Assembly: GCA_964017145.1 (NCBI GenBank)
Contig: OZ024844.1
Location: 248,001 to 312,000 of the forward strand
Reading direction: 5' to 3'
Length of the DNA stretch: 64,000 bases
DNA from: Agrocybe praecox
Taxonomy: Eukaryota > Basidiomycota > Agaricomycetes > Agaricales > Agrocybaceae
Shown: positions 22,530 to 34,506 of the stretch, one piece after another
Layout of the letters: each line of letters opens with the position of its first letter
How positions within the stretch are numbered: the first letter of the stretch is position 1
Notes under the pieces: model-generated
Told to the model about the DNA's origin: nothing
The model's database searches: none
What the model saw: the letters and a program-made list of their open reading frames with translations, nothing else
Made by a program: the position numbers and the translations under genes

Positions 22530-24414
22530 TCACACTCCCTTTTGAGGGACGGTTTCCGTCGTCGTCGAAATTCTTCCATCGAGGTCGTAAGAGATGGGAG
22601 TCACAGCCCGCACATAGTCCGCCCAGACCTCATCCATAGTATCCAGACTGGCGAAGTCCGAACGAGAAACCCAGAAATTGTCACCACCGGTCGCAAGGTA
22701 GTCGAGGGTGCCGATACGATAGGTTTCGGTCAAGTTGATAGGCTCTCCCTTGATATTCAACGTGATCAGCCGACGTCCGATGGGATTGCTGGGGTTATAC
22801 GTGAACCTGATGCTCCGTGAGACTTGGACAAAGCTGGTGACCGCCAGGTTATTCGCGAGGTTCTGCTTGGAGACGATGCCTTCGAAGATATCCCAGAGTT
22901 GGGCGCCGGTGAAGTCGAGCTCGGCGATAGCATTTCCGAATGGGAAACATTCCAAAGCCTGCTGGAGGGTGATGTTCCCAGCATCGATCTCGGAGCGGAT
23001 ACCGCCCGCGTTGATGATGGCTCCAGCAACATTAGCATTCGAACGATAATCTTCCATGGAGTCGGCAGTGAAATCGCCCAAGGTATATTCTTCGAGCTGG
23101 CATGTCGTCTGAATGAGAGGGAATTCGGTGTATCCGAGAACGGTGCTGGAGTAGCTCTCGAAGGCGGTCGCCCAATTCTTGACTTGGGCTTTGAGTTTGG
23201 GCGATTCAGCAGTGGAGTTGGTAAGGTGAATAGGAGCCCCTTCGTATGAGACGATCTTGCCACGTCGGTCGTACTCGACGTCGATATAACCAAGGTACTC
23301 GCCCCATCGATAGGACGTGACGACGAAGACCTCATCGCCAGCAAGGTTAGTGGCAATGGTCGGATAAGGACCTTGCGCACCGGTCATGTTTCCAATAAGA
23401 GTATGAGAATGACCGCCAATAATTAACGAGATATCCGTAGTGGACTGTGCCAGTTCGATGTCCTTGTCGTAGCCGATGTGGGTCAAAGCAACAATGCGCT
23501 TGACATCCTTGTGGTATCTCTTGATGTACGTGACTGTTCGCTTCGCAGCAGCGACTGGGTCCTCGAACTTTGTGAGATTGCCTGGGTTGGAGATGGTGGC
23601 AGTCGTTTCAGTCGTCACAGCAAGCACGGCCAAGTCGTACTTCTTGAAGATCTTGTAGGGCACAAGCGCCTTTGACAGCTTGCGATGGGTGGTGTGGATG
23701 TTGCTTGAGATGACAGGGAATGTGAGGTTGTTGATGAAGTTGGCAAGGAGGTCGTCGCCATCGTCGAACTCGTGGTTTCCAATTGTCATAGCGTCGAAAC
23801 CAAGCTGGTTGAGCATCTGCGAGATCTTTTCGCCTTTAAAGAGCGTGTAAAAGAGTGTGCCCTGGCCGATATAAATTAGGTCTGAGTGTACAAGACATTG
23901 CGCCGGTGGCCAACATACCTGGAATTCATCTCCAGCGTTCAAGAACAAAGAATTCTCTTTCGTGGGACGGGCAGTGTCGATGACAGTCTTGACTCGAGAA
24001 TATCCTCCAACGCAGCCTGTAACTCATTAGCCTTTTCCTTCTTAAAAAAGCCTGTTCGTCAAATTAACGCACCCTTCGTGATGTCAGTACAAGAGGCACC
24101 ACTGGATCGGTACTCGTCAAGGTGGCTATTAGGAATTCAGTTAGCATTCCGTATCTAAAAGTCGGTAGTAGCACATACGCATGGACATCGTTGATATGAT
24201 AGAACGAAATCTCAAAGTTGTCCTTATTCCGCGGTTTGCCATTAGGACCTTTGCCTGCATTGAAACGGTTTCCGCCATTGGAGAAACCGCCGTGACGCTT
24301 CTCCAAGGTCTCCTGATAGCGCCTCGAGATAAGTCGGTCTGCCACGCATTCCGCACGGACTTGGAGAAGAGAAAGTAAGCCAAAAGCAAGGCCAGCACCA
24401 GTTAAGACCTTCAT
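22530..24414 (-). CDS. secreted 5'-nucleotidase / metallophosphoesterase
   Basis: Exons 24414-24179, 24125-24073, 24016-23919 and 23861-22530 (1719 bases, 572 residues). A signal peptide is visible (MKVLTGAGLAFGLLSLLQVRA). Catalytic dimetal motifs of the calcineurin-like fold appear in order: FYHINDVHAHLDE, NAGDEFQGTLF, IGNHEFDDG, ALTHIGYDKD and GGHSHT. The C-terminal 5_nucleotid_C substrate domain follows, with INAGGIRSEIDAG and LATGGDNF. It should hydrolyse extracellular nucleoside 5'-phosphates (or UDP-sugars) for phosphate and nucleoside salvage. There is no obvious GPI signal at the C terminus, so release into the medium or vacuole is more likely. Several N-x-S/T sites fit secretion. Confidence 0.93.
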
Positions 24415-25236
24415 TGCAGCCAGATCCCTCGAGAAGCACGAAGAGGAGGTAGTATAGTAGCGACTAACGAGAACTTTGTTTCGCTTCGGTTTTATATCAA
24501 CAATATCAACGGATAGCTCACATATATATCTCTATATCTCCACCATATGCTCGTTGCTGCTATCCTGTATGCCGACGACGACGTATGTCTTGGTATCGCT
24601 TCTTGAGGCGCACGTTGGTGTGATGATTTTCATAGTGAATCGTGTGTTTAGGTCCAAGGCACATATCGCTGCCATAAGAATCGGCGAAAGAGAGAAGCTA
24701 GCAGTGAGTACCCAGCACATACATAGCAGTGTAAGTCAACCACCGCATTTCTTTGTCGAATGAAAATTCTTGGCGATGTTGGCTACACACGTGGGACGCA
24801 TCAAGCAAGGGCGCTTGGCGCCTCTCAGGGGTCAGGCCTTCAGGACCCTAAAGAGGCAAAAAGAAGAATTATTCTATTTGGAAGCCTCTCCTGTTTTGGC
24901 ATACATGTCTGTGTAAACGTCCCCTCAAGTTCCAAGCGATAGAAAGGTATACTAAAGAACAGGCCCGTATATTTCTACTGGCTCACATACTACCGCAGTG
25001 AATCAGGACTGTCGAGAGCACATTATTTACACAAAAACATCTAATAGTAATCATTTCTTTCAAAGTGGGTGTGTTCTCGGTGTTCAGTCAGTGTAACAGT
25101 CCAAATATCTTCCAAAAATTATGTATATGCGTTCCCACCCAATTCTATGAAGTATACCGCAATACAAGGGTCCATGGATGGCACATACGGCGAAAGTGGA
25201 GATTAATACTGTACTGAAATGCCTTACCGGAAACCC
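24415..25236. other. intergenic, 5'-nucleotidase promoter side
   Basis: AT-rich with tandem TATATA-like stretches at about 24522-24540, upstream of the minus-strand 5'-nucleotidase. No coding signal recognised. Confidence 0.5.
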
Positions 25237-25908
25237 TTATGCAGGTTTCTGCAGAAATGGGGTTTCCAAATAATCATCCCAAGAAGTCAACGTTGTATTG
25301 AGATCTCTTGGTACACAATTAATCTGTACCCGTAGAAGAACCGGGGTTTCCTTTGCTCTTCTGAGTCCCAGGCCAATGCCAATTTGCCGGCAAAATGACA
25401 GTGCCAATTCTGAAATGGCGCATCCAGGGTTTCCTGGATTCCAGCTGGGTTTTAACCGTGCTCGGTGAGCTAACAATGACAGAAAGCTAGCTTTGCAGAG
25501 ACTCACTTCGACGTTCTCTCCCCTAGTTTCCAACGAAATTCCATCCTGATCTCTCTCTTCCAGTGACCCTTCAAAGCGAGCGTCTATACCCTCAAAGTCT
25601 CGCTCGTCGATGTAGTCTCCTTCCCATTCCCTGGCTTCCGCCTCCTCTTCGTCGTCCCACCTGGAATCAAGCTCAAGGGCGAGTGCATCGTTATACCTAG
25701 AGTCTACGAAGGATGCATCTAAGAAGTCCCGCGATTCGAGCTCTTCAATAATCTCTCGAGCATCCACTTCGTCAACTACCTAGGATACCTCGTCAACGGC
25801 CGTTGGAAAGAAACAAACACAGCACCAACTCACTGAATTCGCGAGAACACTGCTAACCAAGAGGCCGAATATTAAAAAGATAGCCGATACACGGATTGCG
25901 TGCAACAT
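25237..25908 (-). CDS. small secreted acidic protein with repeated E/D-R-D motifs
   Basis: Exon 25908-25834 encodes a clear signal peptide (MLHAIRVSAIFLIFGLLVSS, cleavage near VLANS). A canonical 54-base intron leads to exon 25779-25237. The mature N-terminal half is extremely acidic and carries repeated short units around Arg: ESRDFLD, DSRYNDA, DSRWDDE, DERDFEG, DARFEGS, EERDQDG. Similar Arg-Asp repeats occur in many fungal secreted proteins; monobasic processing is a possibility but not shown. A GTGAGT at 25504 could start a further intron, so the last third (residues after about 117) is uncertain. Function is unknown; I do not assign a family. Confidence 0.6.
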
Positions 25909-26133
25909 TGTGTGGAAAGATAGTCGCTTAGGAGGTGAGGTAAGGTGAGGTATGGACTGGAAACGATTAGCTGAGTACTAACATATAGTAATGGGTAAGA
26001 GCATCATTGCCACTGAGCACCGCCACAAAAGCTGTGCGTATCTACCCCTGGCGCCTGATGGATGAGATATTAATAGACCCATCTGGCAGGCTGTACATAA
26101 ACTGTGGAATACGCGGAATAAATACACAAGTAG

Positions 26134-27042
26134 CTATAAGTGACATTTATTCGTGTCCAGTTCAAAGTTATAAAGATTAAAAGTTTCAAACAGAAACAAG
26201 GGAACCTTTTGTTCGTCCTTTAGCTCCCAGCCAATCTTTCGGTACATGCTAATGGCGGTTTTCTGATACACGGACGCCGTGAGTAATATAGCCTTGACAT
26301 TTTGGTTTCGTGCGTGCTCGATCAGAGTCGCAATCAACAGCTTTCCTATTCCATTTCGACGGTATTCTTTGGATACGTACATGCGACGAAGTTCAGCTGT
26401 GGTTCCGTTGCATTGTACGGTATTTGCGTCTGACAAAAACAGTTATAATCTTGAAGGAAAAAATAAGAGGACGATTATACGGGCGCTCACCCAAGCCTAC
26501 GCAACCCACAATTAATGGGCTACCTTCCTCATAAATTTCAGCGACCCAAAACCCACCCATTCCCGTCGGGCGAAGATTATCGGGAGACAAAGTGTCCATT
26601 ACCGCCATACCGTAGTTATTCGAGATGTTGGATAGATCTCCATTCAAGCAGCTGCTTATGTACTCCGTATTTGATGCATTCAAAGTTTGCCTGTACCAGA
26701 CGAAGATTATTCCTCCTAGCCATGCAAATGCCAAAGCGATAAAGCGTGACATGGGTTTCTGGCTCATGACCCCAAGATGTATTCCAAGAATAATGGTGAG
26801 ATAACACATGAGCGATGTCCGCGTCGTCCACTGTTCCCGCATCGATACAAAGGAAGCAGAATCATCTACATGTGTGAACAAAATTTTGTTCAGTTCAAGT
26901 AGCTCCGTATGTATTAAGAGTGGCGGAGAAAAAGCTGACCCCCTGTCATAGAGACATAAACGAGGTCGCGCACTTTCTGCTCGTCAGAGGCTCGGTAGTA
27001 TCGAACACGTATTTGGCCAGAGTTCGACAAACGTGCATGCAT
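26134..27042 (-). CDS. membrane-anchored GNAT N-acetyltransferase (copy 1)
   Basis: Exons 27042-26940, 26865-26491 and 26429-26134 (774 bases, 257 residues). Layout: an N-terminal strand IRVRYYRASDEQKVRDLV, then a two-helix hydrophobic hairpin (LMCYLTIILGIHLGVM and FIALAFAWLGGIIFVW), then the acetyl-CoA-binding core FWVAEIYE, IVGCVGL, ELRRMYVSKEYRRNGIGKLL (motif A, R-x-x-G-x-G) and VYQKTAISMYRKIGW. This split domain with an inserted hairpin resembles the NAT8/ER-membrane type of GNAT. The acetylated substrate is unknown. Two paralogues lie at 35177 and 37125. An alternative first exon may lie at 27717-27561. Confidence 0.85.
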
Positions 27043-27100
27043 GTTTAGATTATAGAAATAGAAATAGGCGATTTAGCAGCTCAGTATAGAGTTGCCTTTC

Positions 27101-27110
27101 TTTATATACC
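27101..27110 (-). promoter_or_regulatory. TATA-like element upstream of GNAT copy 1
   Basis: Reads GGTATATAAA on the minus strand, about 60 bases before the ATG at 27042. Position and sequence fit a core promoter. Confidence 0.4.
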
Positions 27111-27560
27111 GTTGCGTTGAAGAACTCCGAAGAGATTGGATAGCTTACCTACTGGCATCATAGATTTATATCTTAGAACTTAGACCGAGCACATGCATTC
27201 TATCTCCTTATGTAAAGAGTCTTGCCATGGTATATTCATGGTCACGAGAAGCCGGCTTATTGATGGAGGTCCGACGGAGACGATACATAGTCTGAACAAT
27301 CAATCAATCCACATTGTCCATAAACTTCCACACGAACATGCGCGCAAATTTGGAAGATGAGCCTTTGATACAGAATTCTATAAATGGAAACTATCCATCC
27401 TTCCCGAATCGCCAAAAGAGTTTTAAGCGCCCATATTTTTACGTTTCGAATTCATTCAATTCTAAAGCCGGAAATTCTCTACGATGGTTCGAATAGAATC
27501 GAGTGAGTTGTATTTTATATAAGGATGATAAGAGTAGCTCAAAGGGCTGAAAAGACGTAC

Positions 27561-27717
27561 CTCCTGACATGGAGTCGTGGAAAAGGTCTCTGACTGGTTG
27601 ACCGTCCGAGTTTCTAAATGGTCGGACATTCACCTCCCATGTTGCGTGGTCATCTTCACAAGGTTGCGCATCAATTGGTGGTGCCAGGTCCGAGGTAGAA
27701 TCATATTTCTTATCCAT
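27561..27717 (-). other. orphan or alternative first exon of a GNAT gene
   Basis: An ATG-initiated segment of 157 bases (52 codons plus one base) encodes VNVRPFRNSDGQPVRDLFHDSMSG and ends in a canonical GTACGT donor in phase 1. This is the same phase and the same protein block as exon 1 of GNAT copies 1-3. No matching second exon follows before copy 1. It could splice in frame to the copy 1 acceptor at 26865, acting as an alternative 5' exon, or be what is left of a deleted paralogue. Confidence 0.5.
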
Positions 27718-28167
27718 CGTATTGGGTGGACAAAAAAAGTGTTGCATCTCCTGTCGGTGTCTCTTATTTTATTTTTCTGATACTCTTGTTTGCAGTTCGG
27801 AACAGTGAGACATGCATCAACACGACAATTTAAATCGATCCAATCAACTCGAGAGACTTGCATATATATTGAACCATGTTTTTATTGATAATTTCGTGCT
27901 AATTTGATACAACTTGGTGTGATTCTACTTGGTTGTCATGAGAGTGCGAAGGATGTACTATAGTATACAAGTGCGATGAGTAGTTCGAGTAGGAGAGCAA
28001 TTCTACGGATAGCGATGATAACTTCGTAAAAGGAATGTGAAGGTGCAGCAGGAAGAAAAAATCCGAAAGAAAGAAAGAAAAAATCCGACATGAGGAACGA
28101 AGAGAATAAAAGGAAGATCGCCTAGCGATCACAAAAAACATACAAATACACTTTTGATTATTGAAAT
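27718..28167. other. intergenic, no gene recognised
   Basis: Purine/pyrimidine-biased spacer at the 3' end of the ABC transporter; nothing else seen. Confidence 0.5.
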
Positions 28168-31100
28168 CTAATCCATCCATTCACCACCACGAGCAAGGGA
28201 TGCAAAGACACCCTTTTGCTCCATCAACATCTCGTAAGAGCCTTCTTCGACGATTTCACCATCTTGGACAACAAGGATGCGATCGCACATGAGCATAGCC
28301 TCAAGGTTGTGAGTGATTATGATCGTCGTGCGTCCCTGAGATGCAGCTTGGATAGTGTCGAGCACAACTGCCCGGTTTTCTTTGTCTAAAGAGGATGTAC
28401 ATTCGTCGAGGATCAGGATCTTGCAGGACCGAGCGAGCGCACGTGCTATTTGCAGGCGCTGAGCTTGGCCTCCCGAGATCAAGGATGCATTTTCGCCAAG
28501 GTGAGTTGCATATCCATCAGGTAACGTCATAATAAAGTCATGAATATTTGCTGCTTTGGCAGCACGTTGAATGTCGAATTCGGTAATAGTAGGTTGTCCA
28601 TATCGGATATTTTCAGCGATACTCGCGTCGAAGAGGTGAGGTTGCTGACTAACGACAGAAACGTTCTGACGAAGGTAGCGGACGTCCATGAGTCGAGTAT
28701 CGATGTCACTAATCGTGACTGATCCAATGGTAGGTTCGTAAAGTCGTTGAAGAAGAGAGGCAATAGTCGACTTCCCACTCCCAGAAGAGCCGACGATAGC
28801 AACACATTCACCTGAGTCTACGCTCAGGTTCATGTTCCTGAGCACAGGTGCTTCTTGTCGCCCGGGGTATGTGAAGTTGACTTGGTTGAAGTTGATAGTT
28901 CCGGTAATACGAGGGCGGTAAGTACCGCAAGACTCGTCGGTTTTGATGTCCAATTTGACAAGTCTGTCAAAGTCGCTAGCAGCTTGTACAGACTTAGCAA
29001 TTTTTTGGGCTAAGATAAAGTAGTAAGTATCGGTTTATAAATACACAGAGAACAGAAAACACTTACTGAAACCCATGAGTTGCGACCCAATGGAAACAGT
29101 GAAGATGACAAGGTTGAGGACTTCAACCATTTGGAGGTAAGAGTAAGTGCCGTTGGCGACAAGGACGGCGCCAAGATAGAAAAGAAGGGCTTCTGCTAGG
29201 TAAATCAAGCCACTGGCGACGCCGTAGGTGCATCCTTCGACAAAAGCACCTCTTACGCCCGTTTTCATTGACTGGTCAAGAGAATCGAGAAACTGAGACA
29301 TGAATGCATTATCGAAGGACATGGACCTAACGCCACGAATGTTGATAATGGTCTACAAATAAATGACAGTAAGTAAAAAGTATCAAAGAATGTCAAAAGA
29401 AAGAAAAACTCACATCGTAGTAGCCCCTGGCAACCTCCTCCCTGGCACGCTTATTCCTGAGCTCGCATTTTGCGACAAGGCGAGATTGAACAGCCATGGT
29501 AAGAGCAAAAATCGGAGCGATAGCCACACCAGCGAGAGTCAACTGCCAGCCACTAATCAAAGCCCAAACGATGCCAACAAAAAGCATAGTGACAACGATG
29601 CAGAACTGTGCCCAAACGACGGCGATCAGTTCCCTCGCATCATCTGCGTCCTTGACCAAGATCTGCACAAGCCGCGCAGGAGCATGGCACGGAAGATCAA
29701 ACCACTTTTTGTCCTGCATCAACACCCTGCTCAATCCGATTTTGCGCATCTTGGTGATCCACAGCATGCCAGAAGTCTCCATGATGAAGTACTTGAGACC
29801 GAGAAAGAGACCGTCGATAGCGGCTACCGCGAGTACGAGACCTCCAAAGAAATTGATGTTGGAAACGTTTTGGGCACCGATGGAAACTTCAAAGAGAAGT
29901 CGGGAAAGGAGGAAGGAAAATATGGGCGTCATGGCACCGCTCATGACACACAATGCGAATCCGAGGAAGAGCAGAGACTTTTGAGGAACGGTGGGGTATA
30001 TGGAGCGCATGAGAGCCCAGAAGGCGGGTCGAGGTTCGTCGTTGTCCAGGCCATGACTGTAAGAGGGATCCTCGTTGGCCTGTTCGACGATGATATCTGA
30101 TAGAACATTGTCCCTTGATCCTTCCCAACGCGTCCTTGCATCTGGTCGAGCAGTCCGAGCCTGACGAGCTCTATCCGCGCTCTTTTCCAAACCTGCTTTC
30201 TCAACGAAAAATGAGTTAACGCTCGTTCGATGGCTAGGACCAGTGAATGTCGGGGAGGAAGGTATAGAAGGCATACTGTATCTTCGACCGTCGTTGGTAT
30301 AAGCAGTGTCGGGCAGCTTCAGATCTGCTGGAAACAGTGCAGTCGCGGGTCGCTCTCGCTGGGAAGTGGGAAGAACATTACTAGGAGGTTCGGCTCCAGC
30401 CAATTCAAACATCCAATTCCCGAAAGTCAAAGGACGAAGGCTCGAGGTCTGTGGCATAAGGAGACCAGGAGCCACCAGTGACATCGGTCGGCCTTCACCA
30501 ACTTGTTGTTCGTGCTCAAACTCTTCCTTGAGATCTTGTACTGAGCGTACATTCATGACAAACTGCTTCTCTGGGAGGAAGCCGCCGGTCTGCAATTGTG
30601 ATTCCATCATCTTTCTGAACTCCCCCTGATCGCCATTTGACGGGGAAGCGACAACTTCCTGGAGATCAGATCTGTATCCTTGTTCAACGACGCGACCATC
30701 TTTGAGGACATAGACGAAATCGCGGCCTTCAATTTGAGATAGGTCGTGGGTAATGACAATGGTAGTCTTGTTGTGGCGCCAACGCTTGATAGCCTCGAAG
30801 ACGAGAATGCGAGAGGTTGAATCCAAGGCTGAGGTTGCTTCGTCTAGAGAAAATTTAGAACAATATTATAAAGTACAAAAAAAGAAATCACACACCGAGA
30901 ATCAAAACGGTAGGGTTCCTTAGTTTAGCACGTGCAATTGATAGACGCTGTTTTTGACCACCGCTGAGTCCAACTCCAGATCCCCCACCAAGGAGGGTAT
31001 CGTATCCTTGAGGAAGGTCGCGTACAAACTCGTGCATGAGTGCAGCCCGGCAAGCTTCTTCCACTTCTTCCTTGCTTGGAGGTTGTTCCGAGTGTCCGTA

Positions 31101-32633
31101 AAGAGCTGCCGCAATGTTCTCGAAAATCGACTTGTCATCGAAAATAACGACACCGGCACCGCCTTGCTGCCCAACACAAGCAACGTGCGTGCGAAGCCAC
31201 GTCTCGTCAAGACAACCCATTTCGCTTCCGTCGAGTGTGAGATAGCCTTCTTGTGGTTGATACATTTTAAGGAGTAGGTGAGCGATGGTAGATTTTCCCG
31301 ACCCGGAAGAACCGACAATGAATGTCGTCTCATTTGCTGGGAGAAAGAGAGAGACATTGGATAATACGTGAACGGTGGGTCTGGAAGGGTACGCAAAAGT
31401 GACGTTGTACAAAGCCATCTCCCCAGCACATCTGGAAGGGACTCTGAGGCCGTCGGAGGATGCTGAGTTGTCGTTGATGAGGGTGACAAGAGCAGCCATG
31501 GAAATCTTTCCTTTGGCCAGGACAATGAACTGGGGCACGCACATCTGGAGGTTGCTGGAAGCGATGAGGCATGCCCAGAAGACAGCCATAACGTCTCCAG
31601 GGGTATTTTTGCCCTCGCGTACAAGCTTCGAACCAAACCAAAAGCCCTGCACGAACATTGCCATCATGACAAACTGGGAAGCGCCAGAGGTTGACGCCCA
31701 TAGTTTGTTTATTCTTGCACCATCGTTGAGTAGGCGCTGGAACACCATGTTGGCGCGGCTGTGTTCGTATGCCGAAGCGTTGAAGGCCTTGACAGTCGCG
31801 ATCGCAGTGACGGCCCGGTCGATGATTGTTGCAGCAACTCCGATGTTTTCACGCTCCGTCGCGAGAATAGGTCCTGCAAATCCTTGAGAAAGACCTTGGA
31901 TGAAGACAAGAATGGGCAAGGCGGAGAGAATGACTAGGGTGAGTGCCCATGAACGCGTAAATGCGAGTATTAGGCACGTAATGCAGGTCGTGAGGTATTG
32001 AATAAGCATCCCAGAAGCCAATGAGGAAGCCATTCGAACTTCGTCGGTTTCTCTGTAAAATAATGAGCGAATTGTCGTCGTAGATGAGTATGGCGCATAC
32101 CTGGAGAACTTGGCCATCATGCCACCGGCACCGACAGGCTCTTCGGAAGCGTCACTTTCAGAAGCGCCCATCTGCATGTCGAACCACGACATGTCTTTGT
32201 TTGCAACCGCTACATAGACGGCTTTCCTCAATCCCATAACATTCTTCTCGCCGATCCAGATCCAAAGGCAAGAAGTAATACTGCTGAGAGCCAAGGCTCC
32301 CACAGCAAGTCCGATGAGCTCGAGAGCCGCAATTCCAACAGCATGTAGTAAAGAGTCTCTGGCCGACTGCGGTGGGTTTGGAATAAGAGGGAAGCTGGCA
32401 AAGGCGTCGAAAGCTTGACCGACGACAAATGTCATGAATGGCGCAACGCCTCCAGCAATGACCGACGCGAATATTGCTGGGAGGACGAGGAATATGAGGT
32501 TTTTGCGAGGAATATAAAAGAATAGAAGACGAATGGAAGGTTCCATCGACGGAGTGAGTTGTTGAATGTCAGTGGATTGTCGTGTTGAGTCGTCGTGGTC
32601 GTTAATATCATGCGAAGGAGTCTTAAGAGACAT
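28168..32633 (-). CDS. ABC transporter, full-size ABCB/Ste6-like exporter
   Basis: Five exons: 32633-32101, 32052-30896, 30843-29414, 29352-29067 and 29009-28168 (4248 bases, 1415 residues). Two TMD-NBD halves. NBD1: Walker A GSSGSGKST near residue 425, signature LSGGQKQRL, Walker B/D-loop ILDEATSALD interrupted by intron 2. NBD2: Walker A GSSGSGKST near 1208, signature ISGGQAQRL, ILILDECTSSLD, His-loop ITHNLEAM. A long Ser/Pro-rich linker joins the halves. Overall architecture and the C-terminal ARGGEWMD resemble basidiomycete Ste6, the lipopeptide a-pheromone exporter of the plasma membrane; MDR-type drug export is the alternative. No pheromone precursor gene ending in a CaaX box was noticed nearby. 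Confidence 0.9.
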
Positions 32634-33547
32634 CGTTCGACGACGTCAAAGACGAAGGAGAAAGTCTTCGTAAGAAGAAGTTAGGAGAACAAAATGGGAA
32701 AGGAAGAAAAGAATTCGACTCCTGAGGTGGCTCAGTGTGCGACAATAAAGAAAACTCAACCATGGTTCGGATTTATCAATTTTATTAGGCGGACAATGAG
32801 AATTACGAACAAAGTCAACCACTATTCTCAAATATTCCCACGCCCATTAGCAACAATGAACTATTTGTACACCACCCACGTGGCAAACAAAAGCACAGCC
32901 ACTAGAATGGCAGCTGTTTCTTCTCGAAGGCAGGAAATGCTTTGAATATTATGGGATAGGTCAAGAATCTCATTTAAAGAGTCTGCGAGGAGAAAAACAT
33001 GCGCTCGAAGCATGGCAGGGACTCGGCATAACTCTGCATTTCTGACCAGTGAACAAATACGAGCTATTTATAGCCATCGCTCACAGGTGTGGCATTTGCA
33101 TCAACGTTGCCAAACATAACTTGAAGGGCTGCAGCAGGCAGAACAGCGACTAAACCGCAGAGAATACTGAGTATGTAGGTACGTGCATGATCAATGCTTT
33201 GAATCAAACATTTGGTTGAATCTTTCTCACCAAATCCTTTTACAAAATGTAGAATTCAAGAACAAGCATTGAACAACTTGAATCATCTAAAGAAATTCAG
33301 AGGCCAAGAACGACATCGATTGAAATGCCAGATACTTAGATGGAACATCTGATACATGCAGTTCTGTTCTATGTGATTCTGCTGAGATCTTACAGAGTTT
33401 CGCCGTCACGGCCCTTTGGTCCCCTTGCCTCGTGTCAACCATGCTTTCCTCGCCATACTATTTACGACCAAGGGGGGGAGTTTCCTAGAAGCATTCCTGT
33501 TCCTCATCTTTCAGGTCAAACATCAATAAGTCTCTCACACCTTTATC
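32634..33547. other. intergenic between ABC transporter and GTPase-like gene A
   Basis: Divergent promoter region. The open frame 33340-33606 overlaps GTPase exon 1 in another frame and shows no coding features. Confidence 0.45.
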
Positions 33548-34506
33548 ATGGTGGATACTATTATTCTGCAAGTATTTTGTATGCGTTTGGTTACCCAGGA
33601 CGCTAAGCATTGATCAAAACAGTGTTACCGGACTTACTAGGGCGGGAAAGAGCACGGTGAGTTTTGCTCGAGTATGCGATATCAGGATATCATTGAAATC
33701 GCGACTTTCCACTAGTTCATCAATGCCCTCGTAAAAGCAAATCGCATGACCATCAACCATAGTCTAGGATTGGACTCCAGCCCAAATATCGAATATGTCA
33801 CTATTGGTCCTGACAATCCCAGCCTATCCCCAAGTCAAGGTCGCGTCTTAATAGCCGAAATACCAGGATTCGACGACGATCACAAAAAAGATTCAGATAA
33901 GCTAAGGAAAGTGGCAGAGTGGCTCCAATCAATGTGCGTCCGATTTCCACTATAAACTTGAATTCCTTAATTAATAATCGCAAAAGGTTGACCAAGGGCA
34001 CCACAATCTTCGGAGGCGTTATTTATCTACACGCCATATCCGAGACCCGCTTCAGTACGGTGGCTTCCTCGGATCTCACAGCTTTACGCGCAACGTTTGG
34101 CCAGAACACTCAAAAGCTGGACCGATTTGTTCTCGTTACCACTAAGTGGGGAAGGATCCCTTATGACGAAGCCAAAGAGAAGGAAAAGGAGCTCAAAGAA
34201 AGGCAGTGGAGCGTATTGGTCAGTCGGGGATCTCCAGTTCTGAGGTTTGAAATAGACGAGAAAGACGAGGAAGTGGAGTATAGGGGTGCCTGGAAAGCGG
34301 TGGAATCCCTTTTGAATAGTAAAGCCGAAGCTCCCGACATCACTCATCGATTAGAGGAATTCAAGAAACTCCAGTCGTCGGGACAGAAGGATGATAAATC
34401 ACATATCGCATCTATACTTCGACTTATCTTTGGATACGGCTCTGTTCTCAAGAGGAAGGTATCTTCCAATTCGAATTCGAATGGTGGGCGTCGTACTTAC
34501 TTATAA
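33548..34506 (+). CDS. P-loop GTPase-like protein, copy A (divergent)
   Basis: Exons 33548-33567, 33623-33656, 33716-33933 and 33987-34506 (792 bases, 263 residues). Intron 1 has a GC donor (GCAAGT) and an ordinary CAG acceptor. The chain reads MVDTIIL, then Walker A GLTRAGKST on a 34-base exon, FINALVKANRM, a switch-like AEIPGFDDD (Asp-Thr of the usual DTPG changed to Glu-Ile), LTKGTTIFGGVIYLHAISETR, and TTKWGR in the position of the base-recognition motif. A basic tail follows. The exon pattern is identical to four paralogues in the window (47701, 50835, 59310, 61278), which supports the short first exon. The unusual G1 and G3 sequences suggest altered or weak nucleotide hydrolysis. Biological role unknown; Agaricomycete genomes carry many such G-domain genes. 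Confidence 0.62.

Noticed and set aside
22766..23380. Long alternative frame (204 codons, minus strand) inside the 5'-nucleotidase
   Set aside because: Shadow frame of the metallophosphoesterase; Ser/Arg-rich artefact composition without motifs.
29363..30100. Plus-strand 245-codon frame
   Set aside because: Antisense to the third exon of the ABC transporter; no domain, charged filler composition.
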